Shown: in pieces, positions 40,353 through 48,656 of the stretch
How positions within the stretch are numbered: the first letter of the stretch is position 1
How the letters are laid out: each line of letters opens with the position of its first letter
Assembly (NCBI RefSeq): GCF_000773975.1
Contig: NZ_JRUQ01000029.1
Location: forward strand, 90,235-154,234
DNA: 64,000 nucleotides
Direction: 5' to 3'
DNA from: Erwinia typographi
GTDB lineage: Bacteria; Pseudomonadota; Gammaproteobacteria; Enterobacterales; Enterobacteriaceae
The notes under the pieces: generated by a model
The model's input: the letters and a program-made list of their open reading frames with translations, nothing else
What the model was told of the DNA's origin: nothing
Databases searched by the model: none
Translations under genes and position numbers: made by a program

Positions 40353-41051
40353 CGCTATTTCCTTATCGGCACAATGCGCAGAGGGAAGTTTGATTTATAT
40401 TATCCATTCAGCCAGCTAGATTATGACTCCGCTGAGGTGAAATGCCAGCGTGATGAACAAAAATCCGCCGCAGTCGCCTGAAGATCTCTGCAAAAAAAGT
40501 GGAGTGAGAAGGCTGGTCAGACCCTTCAATGATGTGTGTACTCTGCGCTTAGTGCAACCTTTTTTACCAGTGATAAAAAAGGCAAACGGGACAAGGTAGG
40601 GTTTTTAATTCCAGTTTAATTAGATGGTTATGCGATTTTGTGCCCATTTTTCTTATCTCTATTTCAGAAAAGTATCGCGTCATACAGTAAAATTTTAGTC
40701 GCCATTGCTCGGTCCGGAACGGTCAAAATTATTGAATCTTGCCTGGAAAAATCCTATTCTAGCCATGCAGGTGAATGAGCAGAGCCGCTTTTTTTTATTG
40801 CTGCTGTGACCGTACAGTGAAAGCCTCTTACTGGTTCTTTTATAAATTAAATTGACTGGATTTTAATGACTGAACGATTCTTGCCGTCATTCAATGGATG
40901 CATACACCCGTAATTTTAGTTATTATCTTTTTCGCGTTCGATTAACACTATTCATTAAAATTTTTTCTCGTTTACATTCATTTTTTTCCCGCATTATCGA
41001 AAAATTATAAGCAGGATTTTACGGCGTTCGCACAATCCTGGTGAGGAATTA
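40353..41051. other. AT-rich non-coding stretch upstream of sdiA
   Basis: About 700 bases with no open frame of substance on either strand and markedly richer in A+T than the core genes, especially 40860-41040. The sdiA ribosome site GAGGAA (41042-41047) lies at its right end. It probably holds the sdiA promoter and control region; I could not define any site with confidence. Confidence 0.5.
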
Positions 41052-41774
41052 ATGACTTCTGAGAACTATTTCAGTTGGCGTGATGAAGTACAGCTTGCCT
41101 TCCATCAAGTATCAGACTCGACAGATATAACACGTCTTATCGAGCAGCAGACGATCAGGCTGGGGTTCGATTTTTATGCACTGTATATTCGTCATCCTGT
41201 GCCTTTTACCCGACCCAAAATCTTTATTTACTCCAGTTACCCTGAGAAATGGCTCTGCGATTATCAGCAGCAGAACTTTGCGGCTATCGACCCGGTTATC
41301 AAAAATTGCCAGATTCCGGGGAAAATACTGTTGTGGGATGCGTCTTTGAACCGCAGCGGCCGGAGGGTGTTTGAGGCAGCAAAAGAATATGGCATTAATT
41401 CGGGTTTTTCCGCTTGCACAATGGCTAAAAACAGGGCCATTGGTATATTGTCTATGGCATCAGGTGAGGCTTTTGAAAAGATGAAGTTAACGCCTGATAA
41501 GCAACTTAAGCTTCAATATTTATCGGTACTGATTATGGATGCGTTACAGCGCGTAAAAGATATTTCCATGGCGATGATGAAGATGGAATTAAGCCAGCGT
41601 GAGCTGGAAATTCTCAAATGGACGGCTGAAGGGAAAACCTCAGCAGAAATATCGCTGATCCTGTCGATTTCGGAGAACACGGTTAATTTTCATCAGAAAA
41701 ATATGCAAAAGAGGTTCAATGCACCTAATAAAACTCAGGTCGCTGCTTATGCTGCCGCAATCGGTTTACTTTGA
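41052..41774 (+). CDS. sdiA: LuxR-family quorum-sensing regulator, SdiA orthologue
   Basis: Acyl-homoserine-lactone-responsive transcription factor, 240 residues, the length of E. coli SdiA. The N-terminal autoinducer-binding domain (about 15-165) keeps the ligand-contact residues Trp67, Tyr71, Asp80-Pro81 and Trp95, plus RHPVPFTRPK. The C-terminal GerE/LuxR helix-turn-helix (181-235) reads ELEILKWTAEGKTSAEISLI, then SENTVNFHQKNMQKRFNAPN, nearly identical to SdiA. Position upstream of yecF-uvrY-uvrC also matches E. coli sdiA. Unlike E. coli, a luxI gene follows in the same direction, with a lux box between, so this is likely a resident AHL circuit. Confidence 0.93.
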   Translation: MTSENYFSWRDEVQLAFHQVSDSTDITRLIEQQTIRLGFDFYALYIRHPVPFTRPKIFIYSSYPEKWLCDYQQQNFAAIDPVIKNCQIPGKILLWDASLNRSGRRVFEAAKEYGINSGFSACTMAKNRAIGILSMASGEAFEKMKLTPDKQLKLQYLSVLIMDALQRVKDISMAMMKMELSQRELEILKWTAEGKTSAEISLILSISENTVNFHQKNMQKRFNAPNKTQVAAYAAAIGLL

Positions 41775-41782
41775 AGGGATGC

Positions 41783-41802
41783 AACTACCAGATCTGGTAG
41801 TT
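41783..41802. promoter_or_regulatory. Perfect lux/las-type box between sdiA and luxI
   Basis: A 20-bp perfect palindrome, AACTACCAGA/TCTGGTAGTT, fitting the lux-box rule NNCT-N12-AGNN and containing the CTACCAGATCTGGTAG core seen in Pseudomonas las/rhl boxes. It starts nine bases after the sdiA stop and lies 97 bases before the luxI ATG. This fits an activator site overlapping or just upstream of a luxI -35 region. Confidence 0.9.
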
Positions 41803-41898
41803 TCGAATTGCTAATCGGTTGTCTACCCTGCGCCCTGGGTGAGAACCCCGAACGAGCCGCCAGCAGTGGCGTTCACGAGGGAATGCGAAAGAGGATCA

Positions 41899-42528
41899 AT
41901 GATGAAGATTATCCAGACCAAGCTTAAGGATATGCCATCCTCATTGCTGGCCGAGCTGGGGAGTTACCGGTACAACGTGTTTGCTCGTGGGGAAGGATGG
42001 TCAATTCCTTCCCGGTTGAACACGCCCGGGCAGGAGTACGATCGTTTCGATCGTTCTGATGTGATCTGGCTGATCGCCTGGCAAGCCCAGTACGGCATCT
42101 GTGGCTGCGCGAGGCTGATGCAGTGGCAGGCCCCGGCGACGGGGCCGGAGATGGAGAACCGCGAGAAGCGCGGTAAAGCGCCCGCTCCCGTTTGGGAAAT
42201 GTCGCGCTTCTCTGCCAGGCTGGATATCGATGAGGAGCTGCCGTTAAGCATTCTGTGGCATGGCGTCCAGCTGGCTGAACAGTCGGGGATTGAGTCTCTC
42301 TACAGTGCCGCCACGCCGATGCTTGAACAGATGTTTGAACAGAACCACGTTGTTTATGAGCCGTTAAGCGCGGGCGTTATCCAGTCAGAGGACAATCTGT
42401 TTGCCGTACGTATTCCGGTCAGCCAGCCTCAGCTGGCCGGAAAGTTTCAGGGCGCACGCCGCTTCAGCCCGGAAGAAGTGTTGCCAACCTTAGGCGTTTC
42501 CGTGAGCTGGAACTCACGCAGCCGTTAA
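41899..42528 (+). CDS. LuxI-family acyl-homoserine-lactone synthase
   Basis: Makes N-acyl-homoserine lactone from SAM and an acyl-ACP. ATG 41899 (or 41902) with GAGG upstream gives 209 residues. Family residues are present: Arg24, Phe28 and Trp34 in YRYNVFARGEGW, Asp48 and Asp51 in EYDRFD, Arg72 in CGCARL, and Glu100, Arg103 in VWEMSRFSA. The overall pattern recalls RhlI/CepI types (GSYRYNVF, GICGCARL). The stretch after Arg72, normally Leu-Leu-Pro-Thr-Thr-x-x-Tyr-Met-Leu, is replaced by MQWQAPATGPEMENREKRGK, which is unusual. The open frame reaches back to 41839 but without similarity. It converges with the GlpM-family gene, overlapping by four bases. Acyl-chain length cannot be told. Confidence 0.88.
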   Translation: MMKIIQTKLKDMPSSLLAELGSYRYNVFARGEGWSIPSRLNTPGQEYDRFDRSDVIWLIAWQAQYGICGCARLMQWQAPATGPEMENREKRGKAPAPVWEMSRFSARLDIDEELPLSILWHGVQLAEQSGIESLYSAATPMLEQMFEQNHVVYEPLSAGVIQSEDNLFAVRIPVSQPQLAGKFQGARRFSPEEVLPTLGVSVSWNSRSR

Positions 42529-42863
42529 CTCTGCCATTTCGCCCACAGGACGATCAGCAGCCAGGCGGCCAGGCACCAGCAGGCTACTGCGCCAGCCAGC
42601 GCAAAGGGCAGCCGCGTCATGCCGACAAAATACCAGAGTGACAGGAGATAGATAAAATAAGGAACGATCGCCCACATACCAAACACGATGGTGGTGCGCA
42701 GGGCGTCAATACCGCGCTCGCTGGCGACGATATAGTGAGCTATCAGCGCGAAGGTGGGAAAAAGAGGCAGAAGGCCTGCGATATAGTAGCTACGGGTCTT
42801 CGATAGCAGGGCGATCAAAACCACCACCAGCGCACCCAGTACTGCTTTGAAAAGTAAGCCCAT
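42525..42863 (-). CDS. GlpM/YdgC-family inner-membrane protein
   Basis: Small membrane protein with four hydrophobic helices, 112 residues from ATG 42863. This start has AAGGGAAC before it and gives nearly the length of E. coli YdgC (111), whose sequence it follows closely: SKTRSYYIAGLLPLFPTFALIAHYIVASERG and MWAIVPYFIYLLSLWYF. The GlpM family has been linked to alginate production in Pseudomonas; the mechanism is unknown. Longer starts (42896, 42920) are possible. Its position between luxI and yecF is not the E. coli ydgC location. Confidence 0.8.
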   Translation of the reverse strand: MGLLFKAVLGALVVVLIALLSKTRSYYIAGLLPLFPTFALIAHYIVASERGIDALRTTIVFGMWAIVPYFIYLLSLWYFVGMTRLPFALAGAVACWCLAAWLLIVLWAKWQS

Positions 42864-42944
42864 TGTTCCCTTCAGCTCAGGAGAAAGCTTAACCATCTTA
42901 TAACGCTGAAGGAAAAGCAATGGGCTGGCGCTGATTGACCCGAA

Positions 42945-43169
42945 TTATTGGCGATAGGCCAGTTTAATTTGTTTGATAGTGCTGCTGAACACGTCTGCCT
43001 GGCGCCGATCGGTCAACTGGTCAATATACCTTTCCATGTTAATGATGACTTTACCGGCATCGGCCTGGCCCATTCCTTTTAACATGAAGGTGACCAGCGC
43101 TTTCATGCAGGCCATTTCCTCGGCCAGGGTTTTGGTCTCTTCGCTGGTAGAAAAGTCAGTATTACTCAT
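42945..43169 (-). CDS. yecF: DUF2594 protein YecF
   Basis: Small cytoplasmic protein of unknown function, 74 residues as in E. coli YecF. Conserved blocks: ACMKALVTFMLKGMGQADAGKVIINME and the C-terminal VFSSTIKQIKLAYRQ. In E. coli it also lies between sdiA and uvrY, on the opposite strand to uvrY, so this confirms that the luxR gene here is at the sdiA locus. Confidence 0.93.
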   Translation of the reverse strand: MSNTDFSTSEETKTLAEEMACMKALVTFMLKGMGQADAGKVIINMERYIDQLTDRRQADVFSSTIKQIKLAYRQ

Positions 43170-43409
43170 GATTTCTCCTTGTTGTTGTCTTCTGAATCAT
43201 CGGCCTGGGGCGTGACCGGGGAACATGTAAATCGCTAACAAGTATATCACATAACCCACACCGTGAAGTCAGACTGACGGCGGGTTGCCTGAAATGCTTT
43301 CAACTGGTCCGGCTCATTATTTCAGTTCTATCAACCGTTAAAAAGAGGTAAGATCGCTTTCTTATAGCGTTCTGAAACCTTCTGGCAGAACCCACTTGGA
43401 GAGACCGGT

Positions 43410-44069
43410 TTGATTAGCGTTTTTCTTGTTGATGACCATGAACTGGTGCGTGCTGGGATCCGTCGCATCCTGGAAGATATCAAAGGTTTCCAGGTGACCG
43501 GAGAGGCAAACTGCGGTGAAGACGCGGTGAAGTGGTGTCGTGCCAACAGTGTCGACGTGGTGCTGATGGATATGAATATGCCCGGCATTGGCGGCCTTGA
43601 GGCTACGCGTAAAATTGTGCGCTACAGCCCGGACATTAAAGTCATCATGCTGACTATTCATACTGAAAATCCGCTGCCTGCGAGGGTGATGCAGGCGGGC
43701 GCTTCAGGCTATCTCAGCAAGGGCGCCGCCCCTCAGGAAGTGGTTAACGCCATTCGTCAGGTAAACTCTGGCCAGCGCTATATTGCTTCAGACATTGCTC
43801 AGCAGATGGCGCTGAGCCAGATAGAACCGCAGAAAACGGACTCGCCGTTCGACAGTTTGTCGGAACGGGAATTGCAGATTATGCTGATGATCACTAAAGG
43901 TCAGAAGGTGGCGGACATTTCCGAACAGCTCAACCTCAGTCCAAAAACCGTTAACAGCTATCGTTACCGCATGTTCAGCAAGCTTAACATCAGCGGCGAC
44001 GTTGAGTTAACGCACCTGGCCATTCGCCATGGCCTGTTCAATGCGGAGTCGTTAATCAGTAGTGAATGA
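43410..44069 (+). CDS. uvrY: Response regulator UvrY (GacA family)
   Basis: NarL-type response regulator of the BarA-UvrY (GacS-GacA) system, activating CsrB/C-type small RNAs. The start is TTG at 43410, after GGAG. The 219 residues have a receiver domain (1-120) with the acidic pair in [10 protein letters not shown] and phospho-Asp54 in [13 protein letters not shown], plus Lys near [10 protein letters not shown]. The C-terminal LuxR-type DNA-binding domain contains [21 protein letters not shown]. Its stop overlaps the uvrC GTG start by eight bases. Confidence 0.96.
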   Translation: MISVFLVDDHELVRAGIRRILEDIKGFQVTGEANCGEDAVKWCRANSVDVVLMDMNMPGIGGLEATRKIVRYSPDIKVIMLTIHTENPLPARVMQAGASGYLSKGAAPQEVVNAIRQVNSGQRYIASDIAQQMALSQIEPQKTDSPFDSLSERELQIMLMITKGQKVADISEQLNLSPKTVNSYRYRMFSKLNISGDVELTHLAIRHGLFNAESLISSE

Positions 44070-45894
44070 ACAGTTTGATGCCAAATCTTTCCTGAAATCG
44101 GTCACCAGCCAGCCAGGCGTATATCGCATGTATGACGCGGGCGGCACGGTGATTTATGTCGGCAAAGCGAAAGATCTCAAGAAGCGGCTGACCAGCTATT
44201 TTCGCGGCAACCTTGCCAGCCGAAAGACGGAAGCGTTGGTCGACAGCATTCGCCAGATTGATGTCACCGTAACGCATACCGAAACCGAAGCCCTGCTGCT
44301 TGAACACAACTACATCAAGCTGTATCAGCCGCGCTATAACGTGCTGCTGCGCGATGATAAATCCTATCCCTATATCTTTCTGAGCGCGGATTCGCATCCG
44401 CGCCTGGCCAGCCATCGCGGCGCCAAACACGCCAAAGGAGAGTACTTCGGTCCTTTCCCAAACGGCTACGCGGTGCGCGAAACCCTGTCGCTACTGCAGA
44501 AAATCTTTCCCGTGCGTCAGTGCGAGAACAGCGTCTATCGCAACCGTTCGCGTCCGTGCCTGCAATACCAAATTGGCCGCTGTCTGGGGCCCTGCGTTGC
44601 CGGGCTGGTCAGTGAAGAGGAGTACGCTCAGCAGATTGAGTACGTGCGGCTTTTTCTCTCCGGTAAGGATGACCAGGTGCTTAATCAGCTGGTGTCACGC
44701 ATGGAGATCGCCAGCCTCAACCTGAAATTCGAGGAGGCGGCGCGCCTGCGCGATCAGATCCTCGCCGTGCGTCGCGTCACTGAGCGCCAGTTTGTGTCGA
44801 ATAACGGCGATGATTTAGATGTTATCGGCGTGGCGTTTGAGAGGGGAATGGCCTGCGTGCATGTGCTGTTTATTCGTCAGGGTAAGGTTCTGGGCAGCCG
44901 CAGCTATTTCCCAAAGGTGCCGACTGGCACCGAACAGGCGGAAGTGGTGCAGACCTTTGTCGGGCAGTTCTATCTACAGGGGAGCCAGGCGCGGACCCTG
45001 CCGTCCGACATTCTGCTGGATTTCACCCTGCCGGAAAAAGATCTGCTGGCCGAATCGCTGACCGGGCTGGCCGGGCGTAAAGTGTCGATTCAGAGCCGAC
45101 CGCGCGGTGACCGCGCGCGCTACCTGAAGCTGGCGCGAACCAATGCCAGTACCGCGCTGGTCAGCCGCTTATCGCAACAGTCGACGATTCATCAGCGGCT
45201 GAAGGCGCTGGCTGAAATCCTCGACCTGCCTGAGATCAAAAGGATGGAGTGTTTTGATATCAGCCACACCATGGGAGAGCAAACCGTGGCGTCCTGCGTG
45301 GTGTTTGATGCCAACGGTCCGCTTCGAGCCGAGTACCGCCGCTACAACATTAGCGGTATTACTCCAGGCGACGACTATGCGGCGATGGATCAGGTTTTAC
45401 GTCGTCGCTACGGCAAGGCGCTGGAGGAGAGCAAGATCCCCGACGTGATCCTTATTGATGGGGGGAAAGGGCAGCTGTCGCAGGCGATGAACGTATTTGC
45501 TGAACTGGAGGTGCCATGGGACAAAGATCGCCCCATTTTATTAGGCATTGCCAAAGGGACCGATCGTAAAGCCGGGTTGGAAACGCTGTTCTTTGAACCA
45601 GAAGGCGAGGGGTTCTCGCTGCCGCCGGACTCGCCAGCGCTGCATGTGCTTCAGCATATTCGTGACGACTCTCACAATCACGCAATTACTGGCCACCGTA
45701 ATAAGCGCGCAAAAGTGAAAAATACCAGCGCCCTGGAAACCATCGAGGGGATTGGTCCAAAGCGACGCCAGATGCTGCTTAAGTATATGGGGGGCCTGCA
45801 ACCACTGATGAATGCCTCGGTTGATGAAATAGCAAAAGTCCCCGGTATTTCCCAACTGCTGGCGGAGAAAATCTTTTATTCGCTGAAACACTAA
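44062..45894 (+). CDS. uvrC: Excinuclease ABC subunit C
   Basis: Nuclease making the dual incisions in nucleotide excision repair. Start GTG 44062, 610 residues as in E. coli. From the N-terminus: GIY-YIG domain ([24 protein letters not shown]) for the 3' cut, a Cys-rich segment ([27 protein letters not shown]) with Fe-S cluster cysteines, UVR motif, RNase H-like domain ([24 protein letters not shown]) for the 5' cut, and tandem helix-hairpin-helix motifs ([20 protein letters not shown]). Translationally coupled to uvrY. Confidence 0.97.
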   Translation: MNEQFDAKSFLKSVTSQPGVYRMYDAGGTVIYVGKAKDLKKRLTSYFRGNLASRKTEALVDSIRQIDVTVTHTETEALLLEHNYIKLYQPRYNVLLRDDKSYPYIFLSADSHPRLASHRGAKHAKGEYFGPFPNGYAVRETLSLLQKIFPVRQCENSVYRNRSRPCLQYQIGRCLGPCVAGLVSEEEYAQQIEYVRLFLSGKDDQVLNQLVSRMEIASLNLKFEEAARLRDQILAVRRVTERQFVSNNGDDLDVIGVAFERGMACVHVLFIRQGKVLGSRSYFPKVPTGTEQAEVVQTFVGQFYLQGSQARTLPSDILLDFTLPEKDLLAESLTGLAGRKVSIQSRPRGDRARYLKLARTNASTALVSRLSQQSTIHQRLKALAEILDLPEIKRMECFDISHTMGEQTVASCVVFDANGPLRAEYRRYNISGITPGDDYAAMDQVLRRRYGKALEESKIPDVILIDGGKGQLSQAMNVFAELEVPWDKDRPILLGIAKGTDRKAGLETLFFEPEGEGFSLPPDSPALHVLQHIRDDSHNHAITGHRNKRAKVKNTSALETIEGIGPKRRQMLLKYMGGLQPLMNASVDEIAKVPGISQLLAEKIFYSLKH

Positions 45895-45965
45895 GCATTG
45901 CAACCCCTGCTGCAATGTAGGAACATAGGGACAAATTCTACTCTGCCCAAACAGTTAGCGTATCT

Positions 45966-46514
45966 ATGCATTTTAACATACCGACGTTGCTTACCCTGTT
46001 TCGTGTCGTTTTGATCCCGTTCTTTGTTCTGGCATTCTACCTGCCATTTCAATGGGCCCCCCTTGCCTGCGCGCTGATCTTTATTTTTGCGGCGATCACC
46101 GACTGGTTCGACGGTTATCTGGCGCGCCGCTGGAAACAAACTACCCGTTTTGGCGCGTTTCTGGACCCGGTAGCGGACAAAGTCATGGTGGCTATGGCGC
46201 TGGTGCTGGTGGCAGAGTACTTCCACTCATGGTGGATCACTTTACCTGCTGCGACCATGATTGCCCGTGAAATCATTATTTCCGCCCTGCGCGAGTGGAT
46301 GGCGGAAATCGGCAAGCGCAGCAGCGTGGCGGTCTCCTGGATTGGCAAAGTGAAAACCACGGCGCAGATGCTGTCGCTCTTCGCTCTGCTGTGGCGCCCG
46401 GACAATAGCGTGGTAGCGGTAGGTATCGTCGCACTGTACATCGCCGCCGTACTGACTTTCTGGTCCATGTTCCAGTATCTTAATGCCGCACGCGGCGATT
46501 TGTTTGAACAGTGA
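45966..46514 (+). CDS. pgsA: Phosphatidylglycerophosphate synthase PgsA
   Basis: Integral membrane CDP-alcohol phosphotransferase making phosphatidylglycerol phosphate from CDP-diacylglycerol and glycerol-3-phosphate. The 182 residues match E. coli. The catalytic motif D-G-x2-A-R-x8-G-x3-D-x3-D is visible in [20 protein letters not shown] followed by VADKV. About four to five hydrophobic helices. It follows uvrC by 71 bases. Confidence 0.97.
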   Translation: MHFNIPTLLTLFRVVLIPFFVLAFYLPFQWAPLACALIFIFAAITDWFDGYLARRWKQTTRFGAFLDPVADKVMVAMALVLVAEYFHSWWITLPAATMIAREIIISALREWMAEIGKRSSVAVSWIGKVKTTAQMLSLFALLWRPDNSVVAVGIVALYIAAVLTFWSMFQYLNAARGDLFEQ

Positions 46515-46564
46515 TCGATGCGATTTAAAAAGCAGCAAACGGAAGGAATGTGAGGATAATTGTG

Positions 46565-46592
46565 TTGACTCATTTTTCCATGTCAGTAGAAT
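46565..46592 (+). promoter_or_regulatory. Promoter of the tRNA Gly-Cys-Leu operon
   Basis: TTGACT (46565-46570), 16-base spacer, TAGAAT (46587-46592), lying 76 bases before the first mature tRNA. Hexamers are near consensus. Confidence 0.65.
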
Positions 46593-46668
46593 GCAACGCA
46601 TCGAAAGGCAGGTAGTCTGCCAGAAGACAAAGTAAATCAGCAAGTTCTGCGCCTGGCAGAGGCTGAAT

Positions 46669-46744
<76 letters not shown>

Positions 46745-46785
46745 AATTTTAATCATCAGCTAGCCTGGTGATGTAACAAGTTTAA

Positions 46786-46859
46786 GGCGCGTTGGCAGAG
46801 TGGCCATGCAGCGGATTGCAAATCCGTGAACCTCGGTTCGACTCCGGGACGCGCCTCCA
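46786..46859 (+). tRNA. cysT: tRNA-Cys(GCA)
   Basis: 74 bases with encoded CCA. Anticodon GCA in the loop ATTGCAAAT; acceptor GGCGCGT/ACGCGCC. Confidence 0.98.
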
Positions 46860-46871
46860 CTTTACACCCAT

Positions 46872-46957
46872 GCCCGGGTGGTGAAATCGGTAGACACAAG
46901 GGATTTAAAATCCCTCGGCTTATGGCTGTGCGGGTTCAAGTCCCGCCCCGGGCACCA
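46872..46957 (+). tRNA. leuZ: tRNA-Leu(UAA)
   Basis: 86 bases with encoded CCA, class II variable arm. Anticodon TAA in the loop GATTTAAAATC. A phage-type integrase fragment lies 125 bases downstream, facing the tRNA, so the 3' end was probably an integration target. Confidence 0.98.
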
Positions 46958-47013
46958 TCCTGAATACCGATTTAAAACCGAATAAAATCAAAGCAATAAG
47001 TAGTAATGTCGTT

Positions 47014-47037
47014 AACCGCCTAAGGGCGGTTTTTTTG
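47014..47037 (+). terminator. Terminator of the tRNA operon
   Basis: AACCGCC-taa-GGGCGGTT followed by a run of seven T in total. Confidence 0.88.
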
Positions 47038-47081
47038 TGACTTTGACTCGGCTTCAGAATATTCCTTCAGAATATCCATCA

Positions 47082-47254
47082 TTATTTTTGTCCTCCAACG
47101 ACGGGAACAACAGTGATTTTCCTGTCATAGCGTGCGGTTTTCTGTGCATTTTATGCCCTGAAATCGCCTGGTTTTCGTACAGATTGCCACTCGGATCAGA
47201 TATGCCTTTGGCTTTCAGGTCGTGAAAAGTGAAGTTAAAATCCAACTCCGGGAA
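47082..47254 (-). pseudogene. C-terminal fragment of a phage-type tyrosine integrase, frameshifted
   Basis: Read on the minus strand, one frame gives FNFTFHDLKAKGISDPSGNL and then ISGHKMHRK; a one-base shift then gives TARYDRKITVVPVVGGQK and a stop at 47082. These are the catalytic His-x-x-Lys, Gly-His-Lys and nucleophile Tyr blocks of phage integrases, in the right order. Only about the last 70 residues remain. A stop codon lies in frame just upstream of the fragment (about 47256), and the 5' part of the gene is gone. The integrase end points at tRNA-Leu, the usual arrangement for a tRNA-integrated element. Confidence 0.75.
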
Positions 47255-47258
47255 TTAG

Positions 47259-47663
47259 GTGTTAGCCTCTAATGACGCGAAAACTGATGCAGAAGTAAAG
47301 GCTGCAACTATTGAGCTTCAGAGCAAACTAATCACTCTTCAGACCGAGTCTTTCACGCTTGGTGATGTGATCCGCCTTCGTGACGAAGAAGCAGTGCATC
47401 TCAAAACAACAATTGCAGAGTTCGAAAACTTTAAATCCGAGTCTGAAGGTTATGTTCTTAACCAACTTGATTCTGGTACTTTTGTTTATTCGAAGAAGCA
47501 GATAGTGAATGAATCTGAGACAACTGTGCACCTTTGCCTACGCTGCTTTTCCAAACGCGAAATATCTATACTTCAGCCGGTAGGTGAGGTTGTTTATGAT
47601 CTTAATTTGGAAATGAATTTTCATAAGGGTATATGTCATGGCTGCAAGGCTTTTTTTTGGTAA
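47259..47663 (+). CDS. Coiled-coil zinc-ribbon protein, probably 5'-truncated
   Basis: 134 residues from GTG 47259, with no clear ribosome site and a TAG in frame immediately before. The first 70 residues are charged and helical (coiled coil likely). The C-terminal part has two Cys pairs, HLCLRCFSKR and GICHGCKAFFW, forming a probable zinc ribbon. Similar coiled-coil plus zinc-ribbon proteins are common in enterobacterial prophages, with unknown role. It begins exactly where the integrase fragment ends, so both appear cut by one deletion junction. Could still be expressed from GTG; I consider it a remnant. Confidence 0.5.
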   Translation: MLASNDAKTDAEVKAATIELQSKLITLQTESFTLGDVIRLRDEEAVHLKTTIAEFENFKSESEGYVLNQLDSGTFVYSKKQIVNESETTVHLCLRCFSKREISILQPVGEVVYDLNLEMNFHKGICHGCKAFFW

Positions 47664-48339
47664 ATAAATCCGACTATGAACCAGATCGTTGGATTTCATA
47701 AATCTTCGGGATATCCAGATTGCTAAAGAGCGAAGCGTCCAACGGGGCGCTTTTTTTGCGAATCATCCGGTCATTCATATGCCACCTGCGGCGACTTCGT
47801 GGGGGTCCTGCCTGTTCGCTGTTGATATTTATGTGTTAAGTAATGCCTGTCATTTTGTTAATAGGCTATGCCTGATATGAATGGGGGCGTTTTCCTGATG
47901 GGTGAATGCATGGATTTTGCATCAAATTTTTAGGAGGAAGGGGGACAGAAAGATAGACCAACATGGGAATCGCAGGCACAAAAAAGCCCGCGATCAGCAA
48001 CCACAGCTTTTAAGAGGTGGGGAAGACTAAACAACGTCAGAAAAGGGCCGTCATGCTTAATATTTGAAGAGGATCTTTAAGTATGGAGGTTGGCAGTCAG
48101 GGGCAATAGTGTTGATAAGTTACCGAAACACCATTTTTTCTTTATTGATGGCGTGCTACCGGTTCATTCCCGCCAAACATGATTGAGCTATGAGTGAGCT
48201 CGATGCGATGGCAGGGGATGGTTCACGTAGATACTGGTTAAAATAATTAATGATAGAAATTTGGCTTATGGTAATATTTGTGTGTTTTTTGTGCGTGTAA
48301 TGATGTGTGTCTTACCTTTGTAACCATAAGGAGATATGA
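47664..48339. other. Island non-coding stretch upstream of the YjbE-like gene
   Basis: No supportable gene. A hairpin AAGCGTCC-aac-GGGGCGCTT with a T run (47733-47757) looks like an intrinsic terminator for the preceding gene. GGAGGAAGG at 47932-47940 is not followed by a usable frame. CAAAAAAGCCCGCGA at 47978 resembles a second copy at 48986. The right 150 bases are AT-rich and probably hold the promoter of the YjbE-like gene. Confidence 0.5.
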
Positions 48340-48579
48340 GTGAAAGCAAAAATTGCTATGTTATTAATGTTGTCTTCACTGGCATCTGGAGCAATTGCAG
48401 CTCCAGCCCCCGGTGAACCTGCTGGAGCCGAGGCGTCGACAATGGCTGAGGGGTCATCAGATGCTATCGGTGTTGGCGTTATAGCAGCGCTTACAGGTAT
48501 TTTCATCGCGTCAGCTGGCGGTAGTGACGGTTCAAGTACCGGAACCACCACCACGACAACAACCTCAACATCGCGGTAA
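48340..48579 (+). CDS. YjbE-like secreted protein
   Basis: 79 residues from GTG 48340, preceded by AAGGAG. Signal peptide (about 20 residues ending Ala-Ile-Ala-Ala), then a Pro/Gly/Ala segment, a hydrophobic Gly/Ala stretch and a C-terminal GGSDGSSTG followed by a long Thr run. This pattern, including the Thr run, is the hallmark of E. coli YjbE, first gene of the yjbEFGH exopolysaccharide-related operon. Here no yjbFGH follow: it stands alone in the island. Role unknown; a link to surface polysaccharide is inference from the family. Confidence 0.7.
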   Translation: MKAKIAMLLMLSSLASGAIAAPAPGEPAGAEASTMAEGSSDAIGVGVIAALTGIFIASAGGSDGSSTGTTTTTTTSTSR

Positions 48580-48585
48580 CAGATT

Positions 48586-48616
48586 AATGGCCCGCTTGTG
48601 TTGTTCGGGCCATATT
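48586..48616 (+). terminator. Possible terminator of the YjbE-like gene
   Basis: ATGGCCCG / CGGGCCAT stem with an 11-base loop, seven bases after the stop. There is no real T run, so activity is uncertain. Confidence 0.4.
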
Positions 48617-48656
48617 AAATGCACAAATACAAGCACTATGTATGGGGAAGACTGAA

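Noticed and set aside
48312..48554. 80-codon minus-strand frame opposite the YjbE-like gene
   Set aside because: The plus-strand gene has a signal peptide, a ribosome site and the YjbE pattern; the minus frame is a low-complexity shadow.
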